Origin: Microbulbifer rhizosphaerae
Lineage (GTDB): Bacteria; Pseudomonadota; Gammaproteobacteria; Pseudomonadales; Cellvibrionaceae
DNA: 64,000 nucleotides
Direction of reading: 5' to 3'
Assembly (NCBI RefSeq): GCF_014191725.1
Contig: NZ_JACHWZ010000002.1
Coordinates: forward strand, 323,735 to 387,734
The notes beneath the pieces were generated by a model. It did not search any database. It was given only the letters and a program-made list of their open reading frames with translations, and was not told the DNA's origin. The translations under genes and the position numbers were made by a program. Shown piece after piece: positions 8,577-18,480 of the stretch. Each line of letters begins with the position of its first letter. Position 1 is the stretch's first letter.

Positions 8577-9675
8577 AATCGTGAAGCGGGCTTTGCGCCC
8601 AGGGAGGGACGAAGCATTTCTCCACCTCCCCCGAGGTAATCTCTTCCAGGCTGGCCGGCTGCCACCTTGGCTCGCGGTCCTTGTCGATCAGCAGGGCGCG
8701 CACACCCTCCCTGAAGTGGCCGCTGGCGCAGAGGTTGACCGCCAGCACCAGCTCCATGCGAAACACTTCGGCGAGGGACAGGTGGCGGCCCCGGCGCAGC
8801 TGCTCCCAGACAACCCAGGGCGTCAGCGGCGAACCCGCCCACAGGGTGGCGGCAGCCTTTTGCAGCCAGGGGTCCTCTCCTTTATAGCCTGCAATGGCCC
8901 GGCAGACCTCCGGCAGGCTGGCGTAGTCGGTGAGCGCCTGGATCTGGTCGTAATGCTCCCACAGCACCGATTTCGGGCGCTCCTCCCGGGGCAATTCCAA
9001 CTCCTTGAGACAGTCGCTCACCAGGCGATGGTCGGACTCCGCCGAGGCGGTAAACGGCAGCGCTTCCAATCGCTCCAGCGTGGCCATCCTGTCACCGCTC
9101 GGCAGCAGGCGGTCCGCCAGCCCGGCAAACAGTGCATCGGCGCCGTTGAACTGGACTCCGCTCAGGCCCAGGAAGAGGCCCAGGCGGCCGGGCATGCGGC
9201 TCAGGAACCAGCTGCCGCCCACGTCCGGAAGCAGGCCGATGGTCACCTCAGGCATGGCCATTCGGGTGGTGTCGGTGGCGATGCGGTGGCTGGCGCCGGC
9301 CATAATGCCGATGCCTCCGCCCATCACTATGCCGCTTCCCCAGACCACGACGGGTTTCGTATAAGTGTGAATTTTGTGGTCCAGCCGGTATTCGCAGGAA
9401 AAGAACTCAGTAGTGTAGTCGTAGCGCGGCGCCTCGCCGTAGCCGCTGGACTCCCGGTAAAGGCTGACCACATCGCCGCCGGCGCAGAACCCCCGGTCGC
9501 CGCTGCCGTCTATCCACACACAGGCCACACTGTCGTCCGCGGCCCAGTCGTCCAGTTGCCGGGACAGCAGCCGGATCATATCCAGGTTGAGCGCGTTCAG
9601 TGCCTTGGGCAGGTTGAGGGTGGCGACTGCCAGGGCGCCGCGGCGGGAAAAGAGTACCGGAGAGTTCTGATCCAT
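8572..9675 (-). CDS. 3-hydroxyisobutyryl-CoA hydrolase (enoyl-CoA hydratase/isomerase family)
   Basis: The enzyme hydrolyses 3-hydroxyisobutyryl-CoA in valine catabolism and feeds MmsB next door. The ATG at 9673-9675 (MDQNSPVLF) follows AGAGAG and gives 367 residues, the HIBCH length rather than the about 260 of simple hydratases. Motifs are GSGDRGFCAGGDV, VMGGGIGIMAGASHRIAT and MPEVTIGLLPDVGGSWFLSR, with the family Glu and Asp. The last codons and TAG stop fall within the REP hairpin at 8548-8576, so the C-terminus (SPLHDL) may have been remodelled by repeat insertion. Confidence 0.92.
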   Translation of the reverse strand: MDQNSPVLFSRRGALAVATLNLPKALNALNLDMIRLLSRQLDDWAADDSVACVWIDGSGDRGFCAGGDVVSLYRESSGYGEAPRYDYTTEFFSCEYRLDHKIHTYTKPVVVWGSGIVMGGGIGIMAGASHRIATDTTRMAMPEVTIGLLPDVGGSWFLSRMPGRLGLFLGLSGVQFNGADALFAGLADRLLPSGDRMATLERLEALPFTASAESDHRLVSDCLKELELPREERPKSVLWEHYDQIQALTDYASLPEVCRAIAGYKGEDPWLQKAAATLWAGSPLTPWVVWEQLRRGRHLSLAEVFRMELVLAVNLCASGHFREGVRALLIDKDREPRWQPASLEEITSGEVEKCFVPPWAQSPLHDL

Positions 9676-9876
9676 CGTTCTCTCTATCAGGGTAAAAAAT
9701 TCCAAGGCAGTTAAACACAGATAAACACCCGCGTCAGCTGGCCGCCCGCAGCTGGCCGCCCGCAGCTGATTATCGGTGGGCTTTTGGCCGAAAAGCGCCC
9801 GGTTGCACTTTTTCATCAACCTGATAAGTTGCGCGCAAATTCTGACCGATTCCAACTCTGTTTACTGGAACCTTAA

Positions 9877-11541
<1,665 letters not shown>

Positions 11542-11552
11542 TAAAACTGAAG

Positions 11553-11573
11553 GCCCGCTGATGCGGGCTTTTT
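11553..11573 (+). terminator. Rho-independent terminator of ettA
   Basis: The stem GCCCGC/GCGGGC with a TGAT loop is followed directly by TTTTT, 12 bases after the ettA stop codon. Confidence 0.9.
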
Positions 11574-11602
11574 ATTTCGGAGCCCGCCGATACCTCGATC
11601 GG

Positions 11603-11681
11603 TCCCCTCTCCCCTTGGGGAGAGGGTTAGGGAGAGGGGGGCAGATCGAAGCCCCCGCCCCCGCAAGTGGGAGAGGGGAGC
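11603..11681. repeat. GC-rich interspersed repeat (family C copy 2)
   Basis: It repeats the unit at 2560-2650: CCCCTCTCCCC/GGGGAGAGGG, TTAGGGAGAGGGG, GATCGAAGCCCCC and CCGCAAGTGGGAGAGGGGAG. It ends 18 bases before the MOSC gene start, so it lies in that gene's leader or promoter. Confidence 0.8.
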
Positions 11682-11699
11682 TGCGCAGAAGAAGGAAAA

Positions 11700-12518
11700 A
11701 TGACTCGGATGCACATCTCCGCCCTCTACCACTTCCCCATCAAATCCCTCCAAGGCCACCGCTGCGAATCCCTGACGCTGGACCGCTTCGGCGCCGTCGG
11801 CGACCGCCGCTGGATGTTGGTCGACAGCGACAACCAGTTCGTCACCCAGCGCCGCCTGCGCGCCATGGCCAGGCTGCAGGCCACTGTCACCGAGGCCGGG
11901 GTCAGCATCCGCAACCAGAGCGGCGACCGTATCGAGGTATCCCGGCCGGACAGCTCCGCCCCAATGCGCCAGGTGCGCGTCTGGAAAGACACCTGCACCG
12001 CCCGCGACGCCGGCGACAGCGCTGCCGAATGGCTGAGTGAGCAATTGCAAACCCCGGTACGCCTGGTTGCCATGGGCAGCGAATACCGCCGCCCTCTGCC
12101 ATCGCCCCGCGACGGTATCCAGGTCGGCTTTGCTGACGGCGCGCCGCTGCTGCTGATCGGCCAGGCCTCCCTGGACGATCTCAACGGGCGCCTGGAGGAA
12201 CCGGTATCCATGCTGCGCTTCCGCCCCAACCTGGTCATCGAAGGCGCCGCCCCCTTTGCCGAAGATGACTGGCGCCTGATCCGCATTCACACAGCGGGGG
12301 GCCCCCTGGAACTGGAGGGTACCCACCCCTGCTCTCGCTGCGCCATTCCCGGACTGGACCCGGACACCGGCCGGCCCACCAAGGAACCGTTGCGCACCTT
12401 GTCGCGCTACCGGCGCGGGGAGGACGGCCAGGTCTACTTTGGCCAGAACCTGGCGCCGCGTCTTAGCGACCCGAACGGAGCCACCATACACTTGGGGGAT
12501 AGAGTGGAAGTGGAATAA
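11700..12518 (+). CDS. MOSC domain-containing protein (YcbX/mARC-like molybdoenzyme)
   Basis: The ATG at 11700 follows GAAGGAAAA and gives 272 residues. The N-terminal beta-barrel segment (LYHFPIKSLQGHRCESLTL, FGAVGDRRWMLVD) and C-terminal MOSC domain are both present. The HPCSRCAIPGLDPDTG motif contains the cysteine expected to ligate the molybdenum cofactor. Relatives reduce N-hydroxylated compounds with electrons from a partner. The C-terminal ferredoxin domain found in longer YcbX proteins is absent. It probably forms an operon with the next gene, 17 bp downstream. Confidence 0.85.
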   Translation: MTRMHISALYHFPIKSLQGHRCESLTLDRFGAVGDRRWMLVDSDNQFVTQRRLRAMARLQATVTEAGVSIRNQSGDRIEVSRPDSSAPMRQVRVWKDTCTARDAGDSAAEWLSEQLQTPVRLVAMGSEYRRPLPSPRDGIQVGFADGAPLLLIGQASLDDLNGRLEEPVSMLRFRPNLVIEGAAPFAEDDWRLIRIHTAGGPLELEGTHPCSRCAIPGLDPDTGRPTKEPLRTLSRYRRGEDGQVYFGQNLAPRLSDPNGATIHLGDRVEVE

Positions 12519-12535
12519 GTTTTAGCAGGCCCAAT

Positions 12536-13531
12536 ATGAGCATTACCCGCTACTGCGCGGAATTGCTGGAGGCCGCCAGTCGATACCATGTTCGTTATGG
12601 CGACCGTCTCGCCAACCATCTACCGATGGTGCTAATCGCCCTGGACAAGATGGGCGCCAGCCGCAGGCAGTTAAAGCGCGCCTTCGAACGCTGCGTCCCC
12701 TCCCTGGAAAGACCGCAACTGCCACCGCCGACCCCATCCGTCTGTATCGCCGAATGCCGCAACCGGGAGGAGTTCTACCCCAGCGCCCTGCGTTACTACG
12801 AGCTACAAATAAAGGAACACGACATCGAGGAGTGTCTGCGCCGCGAGCTGCCGCCGCTACTCCCGGCCATTGCCACCGCCGCCTTCCACCCGCTGATCCG
12901 CACCGCCTACGGCATAGACGCAGAGCACCAACAGGAAATCGCCACCGGGTTGGCCTACTGGAACCTGGAATACCACACGCTGCTGGCCAGCAGGGAACAG
13001 ATCCCGATGCCCGCCAGGGAAATACCATCGCTACTGGCAGAGCGCTATCCGCTGATCTCCCTGGCGCCGGGAAATATTTCCGACCATATGTTTTCGGTAA
13101 CGCAGCAGCACGGCTGGCTGGATACCCCCATACAGCCGGAGCAATTGGCGCTGGAGGATATTGCACGGGTGGCCATTGATGCCTATCGGGGCACCGGGGA
13201 TTTCACCCTGTTGCACGGGGTAACCGGATGCCATGCACTGCGGCTGGTATTGCCCTATTGCCCGGAACCTGAGACCGCATTGCGCTATTTCTGGACAGGA
13301 TTTGTGGCGGCTTATTTAAGTACGGGACCGAAAGAGATCCATTTACCGACGGAAACCGGAGATATTCCTAGCTGGAAGGAAATCAGGAAAAAAGCCCGCC
13401 TCAGCAGCGACGATCATGTGGTGAAATTGACTTACAGCTGCTCCCAGGAGTTTGAACAATACGGTCTTGAAGATTATCTGTACGCGGCGGCCCGCGCCGT
13501 TGACCCTATGGAAAAACCCCGGGCCGCCTGA
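12536..13531 (+). CDS. Questin oxidase-like protein
   Basis: The 331-residue protein has features of the questin oxidase-like family, named after a fungal Baeyer-Villiger-type enzyme: NHLPMVLIALDKMGAS near the N-terminus, HPLIRTAYGID, and HGVTGCHALRLVLPYC late in the chain. Bacterial members have no defined substrate. It follows the MOSC gene closely on the same strand. The call is from remembered motifs, so moderate. Confidence 0.65.
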   Translation: MSITRYCAELLEAASRYHVRYGDRLANHLPMVLIALDKMGASRRQLKRAFERCVPSLERPQLPPPTPSVCIAECRNREEFYPSALRYYELQIKEHDIEECLRRELPPLLPAIATAAFHPLIRTAYGIDAEHQQEIATGLAYWNLEYHTLLASREQIPMPAREIPSLLAERYPLISLAPGNISDHMFSVTQQHGWLDTPIQPEQLALEDIARVAIDAYRGTGDFTLLHGVTGCHALRLVLPYCPEPETALRYFWTGFVAAYLSTGPKEIHLPTETGDIPSWKEIRKKARLSSDDHVVKLTYSCSQEFEQYGLEDYLYAAARAVDPMEKPRAA

Positions 13532-13604
13532 TCCTTACATCCTCAAAATCCCGTTAGAACTTATCGATCCCACCCGCCCGCCAGGGCACCAGTTGGCGTA
13601 ATCC

Positions 13605-13645
13605 CACCCATTTCCCCAAAGCCAATGGGTGAACAGCCACCCATT
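13605..13645. promoter_or_regulatory. Putative upstream activator sites for DctD
   Basis: Three copies of one half-site occur in alternating orientation: CACCCATT (13605-13612), AATGGGTG (13624-13631) and CACCCATT (13638-13645). Adjacent pairs form inverted repeats. They lie about 75-115 bp upstream of the -24/-12 promoter, the usual place for sigma-54 enhancers. That DctD (20340-21731) binds here is inference from co-location. Confidence 0.5.
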
Positions 13646-13718
13646 CCAACACCGGCCCGCGGTTTGGTTTTTTTGCTAATACTTTGATTTTTATAGAGAA
13701 AAAGGGAAATTTCAGCAA

Positions 13719-13735
13719 CTGGTATGGCTCTTGCT
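13719..13735 (+). promoter_or_regulatory. Sigma-54 (-24/-12) promoter of the porin-TRAP operon
   Basis: CTGGTATGGCTCTTGCT matches the sigma-54 consensus TGGCAC-N5-TTGC, with GG and GC exactly ten bases apart. The predicted transcription start is near 13746, about 60 bases ahead of the porin ATG. An RpoN-dependent regulator pair is encoded at the end of the same locus. Confidence 0.75.
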
Positions 13736-13807
13736 CTTGCCATAGGTACCCGGGCGCCATAACAACGCAAATGCGCCGGGTATCTAATAACAAATACCAG
13801 GAGAGCA

Positions 13808-15109
13808 ATGATGAGAATAATTCGCCTGCCATTGGCCCTGAGCACCACTTCCCTCTGCCTGCTGGCCGCCGCCCCCGCCTTCGCGGACGAAGGTTTTTGG
13901 GAAGGCGGCGGCGTCAACGCCAAGATCCGCGGCATCCACTTTGATCGCGACTACGAAAATGACAGCAAGAACCGCGAACAGTCGGCTATGGGCCTGGAAC
14001 TGGGTTACAGCTCAGGCTACTTGGGAAACCTGATCGGCTTTGATGTGACCGGCTACCACGTGCAGGAACTGGCCTCCTCCGGCGCGATGAGCAATGACAT
14101 TCTCACCCGCACCAACAGCGGCGAGCTGGACGACGCTTTCTCCAAGATCGGTCAGGCCTACCTGAAACTCAACGTCGCCGACCGCGTGAGTGCGAAGATC
14201 GGCCGCCAGTTGGTCAAGACCATGCTGCTCTCCTCCTCCGGAACGCGCGCCATTCCCAGCTCCTACAACGGCGTCAGCATTAATGGAAAGCTGGCCGACT
14301 TCGAACTCTACGGCGTGCGTGTCGATCAGTGGTCCAGTCGGCACGACGATCACTTCGAAGGTTTCCGCACGGATATTACCGAAGCCGGTGCCATAGACTA
14401 CATCGGCGTCTTCGGTGCCAAGTACAAACGCGGCAACTTCACGGCCGAGCTGGAACAGCTGAACAGCAAAGACTACCTGCAAAAACGCGGCCTGCGCCTT
14501 GGCTACCAGCTCCCACTGGGGAATTCCAGTCTCATGCTGAGCGGTGGTTATTTCACTTCCGACGACGACGGCGAACTGTTCGCAGTCGGCGCTGAAAAAG
14601 GCGAAATGGATTATGTCGACGGCGTCGAGCCGGAGAACCACGCTCGCGCTGCCTATGTCGATGCGGAGTGGAAGCGCGGCAACCTGACCCTGGGCGGAGC
14701 CTTTACCGCGATTCGCGACGATGTCTGGCTCGAGGACAACTTCACCGGCGACCACGGCCGCAACCCCTTCCCCACCCGCTCGGTCATCGCACCCGACTTG
14801 ACCGGAAAAAATGAAGATATCTGGCAGCTGCGCACCACCTACAACTGGACGGACCTGGTTCCCGGACTCACCACCAAGCTGAGTTACACCTGCGGCGAAG
14901 GTGCGGAGAACACCGTGGATAAGTCTCTGGGCATAGCCGACGAGTGGTATACGGAGCTGGATGTCAAATGGAACCTACCCAACGTAAAAGGCCTGAGCCT
15001 CCGCTGGATTGCCCACGACTACCATTCGGACGAAAAGGGCACGGTCGCGCAGGTCAAAGAGGATGAGCTCGATAACCGCTTCTACATGGACTACGTCTAC
15101 AAATTCTGA
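13808..15109 (+). CDS. OprD-family outer-membrane porin
   Basis: The 433-residue protein has a signal peptide ending AAPAFA. Its mature sequence resembles OprD-type substrate-specific porins: EGFWEGGGVNAKIRGIHFDRDY, LGLELGYSSGYLG-like sequence, SAKIGRQLVKTMLLSSSGTRAIPSSYNG and a C-terminal Phe (DYVYKF). Such porins admit carboxylates or basic amino acids. It is the first gene of the TRAP locus, behind the sigma-54 promoter, so it probably provides outer-membrane entry for the same organic acid that the TRAP system imports. Confidence 0.88.
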   Translation: MMRIIRLPLALSTTSLCLLAAAPAFADEGFWEGGGVNAKIRGIHFDRDYENDSKNREQSAMGLELGYSSGYLGNLIGFDVTGYHVQELASSGAMSNDILTRTNSGELDDAFSKIGQAYLKLNVADRVSAKIGRQLVKTMLLSSSGTRAIPSSYNGVSINGKLADFELYGVRVDQWSSRHDDHFEGFRTDITEAGAIDYIGVFGAKYKRGNFTAELEQLNSKDYLQKRGLRLGYQLPLGNSSLMLSGGYFTSDDDGELFAVGAEKGEMDYVDGVEPENHARAAYVDAEWKRGNLTLGGAFTAIRDDVWLEDNFTGDHGRNPFPTRSVIAPDLTGKNEDIWQLRTTYNWTDLVPGLTTKLSYTCGEGAENTVDKSLGIADEWYTELDVKWNLPNVKGLSLRWIAHDYHSDEKGTVAQVKEDELDNRFYMDYVYKF

Positions 15110-15157
15110 CCGGCCCCGCAACCATAGCAATAAACAACGCGATAGAGAGGAAACATT

Positions 15158-16147
15158 ATGTCCATTCGCAACCTTATCAAAGCAGGCGCAGCCACCGTGT
15201 TGTGCGCCTTCAGCCTCACAGCATTTTCCGCCCCGATCGAAATCAAATTTTCCCACGTCGTGGCAGAGAATACTCCCAAGGGCCAGATGGCCATTCACTT
15301 CAAGGAGCTTGTGGAAAAACGCTTCCCCGGCCGGGTGTCTGTCCAGGTATTTCCCAATGCCCAGCTGTTCGGTGACAACAAGGTACTGGAGGCTCTATTG
15401 CTGGGTGACGTGCAACTGGCCGCACCCTCGGTATCGAAGTTCCAGAAGTTTACCGACCAACTGCAGGTGTTTGACCTGCCGTTTCTGTTCGAGGATATGG
15501 AAGCCGTGGACCGCTTCCAGCAAAGTCCGGCGGGCCAGAAAATACTGGGTTCATTGGAGAAAAAAGGGCTGGTCGGCCTCGGCTACCTCCACAACGGCAT
15601 GAAACAGCTGAGCGCCAATTCCCCCATCCGAGAACCCCGGGATGCCGAGGGCAAGAAATTCCGTATCATGACCTCGGACGTTCTCGCTGCCCAATTCGAA
15701 ACCGTCGATGCCATTCCCGTGAAAAAGCCTTTCTCCGAAGTATTCACCTTATTGCAAACCAAGGCTATCGACGGGCAGGAGAACAGCTGGTCGAATATCT
15801 ACTCCAAGAAATTCTTTGAAGTCCAGCCCTACATAACCGAAACCAATCACGGAGTTCTCGACTATCTGGTGGTCACTTCCGCCGAGTTCTGGCGGGGCCT
15901 GCCGGACGACTTGCGCCCGGAAATCAAGAAGGCACTGGATGAATCCATCGCCTATGGCAACAAGGTCGCTGATCTCAAGGACCAGGAGGACAAAGAGGCC
16001 ATCATCACCTCCGGGCAGACCAAAGTGTTGCCGCTGACCGCCGGCCAGCGTGAACAATGGGTGGAGAGCATGCGGCCGGTATGGAAGCAGTTCGAAAAGC
16101 AGATCGGCCGGGATCTAATTGCCGCCGCGGTAGCATCCAATCAATAA
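15158..16147 (+). CDS. dctP: TRAP transporter substrate-binding protein DctP
   Basis: The 329-residue protein has a signal peptide (to about residue 24) and DctP features: FSHVVAENTPKGQMA near the mature N-terminus, VQVFPNAQLFGDNKVLEALLLGDVQ, and the substrate-carboxylate arginine segment KKFRIMTSDVLAAQF. IDGQENSWSNIYSKKFFEVQ is also typical. DctP proteins of this type bind C4-dicarboxylates or related acids in the periplasm. The start follows GAGAGGAAA. A strong hairpin follows the gene and separates it from dctQ. Confidence 0.95.
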   Translation: MSIRNLIKAGAATVLCAFSLTAFSAPIEIKFSHVVAENTPKGQMAIHFKELVEKRFPGRVSVQVFPNAQLFGDNKVLEALLLGDVQLAAPSVSKFQKFTDQLQVFDLPFLFEDMEAVDRFQQSPAGQKILGSLEKKGLVGLGYLHNGMKQLSANSPIREPRDAEGKKFRIMTSDVLAAQFETVDAIPVKKPFSEVFTLLQTKAIDGQENSWSNIYSKKFFEVQPYITETNHGVLDYLVVTSAEFWRGLPDDLRPEIKKALDESIAYGNKVADLKDQEDKEAIITSGQTKVLPLTAGQREQWVESMRPVWKQFEKQIGRDLIAAAVASNQ

Positions 16148-16157
16148 CTCTAAGATC

Positions 16158-16184
16158 GCGGGCCACCAACGGCCCGCATTTTTT
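16158..16184 (+). terminator. Intercistronic hairpin/attenuator after dctP
   Basis: The stem GCGGGCC/GGCCCGC closes a six-base loop and is followed by ATTTTTT, eleven bases after the dctP stop. In a TRAP operon such a structure would give partial termination or 3'-end protection, allowing more binding protein than membrane subunits. Confidence 0.8.
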
Positions 16185-16271
16185 GCACAGCCCAGGAGAG
16201 TATGCCCAGCTCCACGGTGAAGACAGACAGAGCTTTGCCGACCGGGCTCACTGCCTTGAGGTTCAATAGTC

Positions 16272-16856
16272 GTGAATATAAAAAAATTTATCGAGCGTCT
16301 TGAAGAAGGGTGCATCAGCGCACTGCTGGTTGCCATGACCCTGCTGGTCTTTGTCGAAGTCGTGTTGCGTTTCGGATTCGGCGTCGGCGTTATGTGGATC
16401 GGAGAACTCACCCTGACAGTATCAGCCTGGTTCGTGCTTTTCGGCATGTCCTACGGCCTAAAAATCGGCGCCCATATCGGCGTGGACGCCCTGGTACGTC
16501 TCCTCCCCCGCACCGGACGACGCATTTGTACCGCCATTGCCGTACTGATCTGCCTGGCCTACTGCGGCCTGATTATGTATGGGGGATGGGTTTACGTGGG
16601 CAAACTGCACATGATCGGATTGGAAATGGAAGACCTGCCCCTGCCGAAGTGGTCGGTCACCAGCATACTGCTGGTCGGGTTCGGCCTTATGGCCCTGCGC
16701 CTGTTACACCTTTTGTGGGACGTTATCCGCGGTACAGCTGACGGCTTCAGCCACACCGACGAAGTGAAAGAGAGTCTGCAACTGGCAGACAAGGAAAACA
16801 TCGCCCCCGACCGCCCCTCCCCGAAACTTAATGCCGCACTGGCCGAGGGAGCCTGA
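16272..16856 (+). CDS. dctQ: TRAP transporter small permease subunit DctQ
   Basis: It starts with GTG (MNIKKFIERLEEG) and has 194 residues with four predicted membrane helices (about 16-40, 50-70, 87-108, 130-150) and WIGELTLTVSAWFVLFGMSYGLK, typical of DctQ. DctQ partners DctM in the inner-membrane Na+-driven carrier. The gene begins 125 bp after dctP and ends three bases before dctM. The polar C-terminal tail of about 40 residues is longer than usual. Confidence 0.93.
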   Translation: MNIKKFIERLEEGCISALLVAMTLLVFVEVVLRFGFGVGVMWIGELTLTVSAWFVLFGMSYGLKIGAHIGVDALVRLLPRTGRRICTAIAVLICLAYCGLIMYGGWVYVGKLHMIGLEMEDLPLPKWSVTSILLVGFGLMALRLLHLLWDVIRGTADGFSHTDEVKESLQLADKENIAPDRPSPKLNAALAEGA

Positions 16857-16858
16857 AC

Positions 16859-18256
16859 ATGACTATTGCAACTCTTTTCCTGGTACTGTTCATCTGCATG
16901 CTGCTGGGCATGCCCATTGCCATTGCCCTGGGGTTTTCCAGCGTATTGACCATCCTGATATATTCCAACGATTCCCTGGCATCGGTCGCACTGAAATTTT
17001 TTGAAGCCACCTCCGAGCACTACACGCTGCTCGCCATTCCGTTCTTCATTCTGTCATCGGCATTCCTGTCCACCGGCGGCGTGGCCCGCCGGATGATCAA
17101 TTTTGCGATGGATTCGATCGGCCATATTCGCGGGGGCCTGGCAATGGCCTCCGTTCTGGCCTGTATGCTTTTTGCCGCCGTATCCGGCTCTTCCCCCGCC
17201 ACGGTAGCGGCAATCGGCTCCATCGTCATTGCCGGCATGGTGCGGGCCGGCTATCCCGAAAAGTACGCCGCCGGTGTGATCGCCAATGCGGGAACTCTGG
17301 GCATCCTGATCCCGCCATCCATCGTCATGCTGGTCTACGCCGCCGCCACAGAGGTCTCGGCCGCAAGGCTGTTTATGGCCGGGCTGATCCCCGGACTGAT
17401 GATGGGGGGCATTCTGATGATCGCCATCTATATTCTGGCCCGCATCAAAAAGCTGCCTTCGCGCCCCTTCCCCGGCATCGGCCAGCTCTCCCGCTCCGGC
17501 ATCAAGGCCCTGGGCGGCCTGATGCTGATCTTCATCGTGCTCGGCTCCATCTACGGCGGCGTGGCGAGCCCCACCGAAGCGGCTGCCGTGGCCGCGGTGT
17601 ACGCCTTCCTGGTTGCCATCGTGGGTTACCGCGATATCGGTCCCCTCAAGGGGGTCCCCTGGCGTAAGGCGGGAGAGTCCTTTAGCCGGACGCTGGGTCG
17701 CAATATCGGCGGCATCGCCCTGGCCCTCCCCCGCGCCAGCACGGACGAAGAGGTCAGGAAAGTTCTGCTGGACGCCGCCAAAGTCTCCCTGATGCTGCTG
17801 TTTATCATCGCCAACGCCATGCTGTTTGCCCATGTGCTGACGACGGAGCGTATCCCCCACGCCATTGCCGAGGCCATTATCCAATGGGGACTGCCGGCCT
17901 GGGGCTTTCTGATCATCGTCAATATCCTGCTGCTGATGGCCGGGAACTTTATGGAGCCTACGGCCATTCTGCTGATTCTGGCCCCGATCCTGTTCCCTAT
18001 CGCCACCCAGTTGGGAATCGATCCCATCCATTTGGGAATCATCATGGTGGTGAACATGGAGATCGGCATGCTGACGCCGCCAGTGGGTCTGAACCTCTTT
18101 GTGACCGCCGGTATTACCAACCGCGGGATCGGCTGGGTGATCGGTGCCGCCGCTCCCTGGCTGGCATTATTGCTGCTGTTTCTGCTATTAATCACCTACG
18201 TGCCGCAGATCTCGCTGGTGCTGCCCGAGTATTTCGGCTATTCGGGGGGTGGTTGA
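16859..18256 (+). CDS. dctM: TRAP transporter large permease subunit DctM
   Basis: The 465-residue polytopic protein contains the DctM landmarks LLGMPIAIALGFSSVLTIL, AAVSGSSPATVAAIGSIVIAGM and AGVIANAGTLGILIPPSIVMLVYA. Further on are GNFMEPTAILLILAPILFPIA and MEIGMLTPPVGLNLFV. It forms the transport channel with DctQ. It is slightly longer than the average DctM because of a polar insert around residues 270-300. A terminator and a REP follow. Confidence 0.96.
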   Translation: MTIATLFLVLFICMLLGMPIAIALGFSSVLTILIYSNDSLASVALKFFEATSEHYTLLAIPFFILSSAFLSTGGVARRMINFAMDSIGHIRGGLAMASVLACMLFAAVSGSSPATVAAIGSIVIAGMVRAGYPEKYAAGVIANAGTLGILIPPSIVMLVYAAATEVSAARLFMAGLIPGLMMGGILMIAIYILARIKKLPSRPFPGIGQLSRSGIKALGGLMLIFIVLGSIYGGVASPTEAAAVAAVYAFLVAIVGYRDIGPLKGVPWRKAGESFSRTLGRNIGGIALALPRASTDEEVRKVLLDAAKVSLMLLFIIANAMLFAHVLTTERIPHAIAEAIIQWGLPAWGFLIIVNILLLMAGNFMEPTAILLILAPILFPIATQLGIDPIHLGIIMVVNMEIGMLTPPVGLNLFVTAGITNRGIGWVIGAAAPWLALLLLFLLLITYVPQISLVLPEYFGYSGGG

Positions 18257-18267
18257 CCCCTGTCGGA

Positions 18268-18326
18268 CCCGGCCGGGAGGGAAAGGACCCAGCAGTTACG
18301 TCCTTCCGAACCGGCCGGGCCCTTTT
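18268..18326 (+). terminator. Terminator after dctM
   Basis: CCCGGCCGG (18268-18276) pairs with CCGGCCGGG (18311-18319). An inner AAGGAC/GTCCTT stem extends the fold, and CCCTTTT follows. It lies just after the dctM stop. Confidence 0.75.
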
Positions 18327-18371
18327 ACAGATAGATTGCGGTGACGAAATGCCTTACCCGAGTAACCACCC

Positions 18372-18446
18372 TGTAGGAGCGGCCGCTGGCCGCGATCAGC
18401 CTCACTTCGTAGTGAAAGCCGATCGCGGCCAGCGGCCGCTCCTACA
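18372..18446. repeat. REP/REPIN-like palindrome, family A copy 4
   Basis: TGTAGGAGCGGCCGCTGGCC and its complement flank a spacer, GATCAGCCTCACTTCGTAGT onward. It lies between dctM and dctB, 35 bp ahead of the dctB start. Confidence 0.9.
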
Positions 18447-18480
18447 GAGCTATATCCTCATCGCCGAGTGAACAGCCAGA

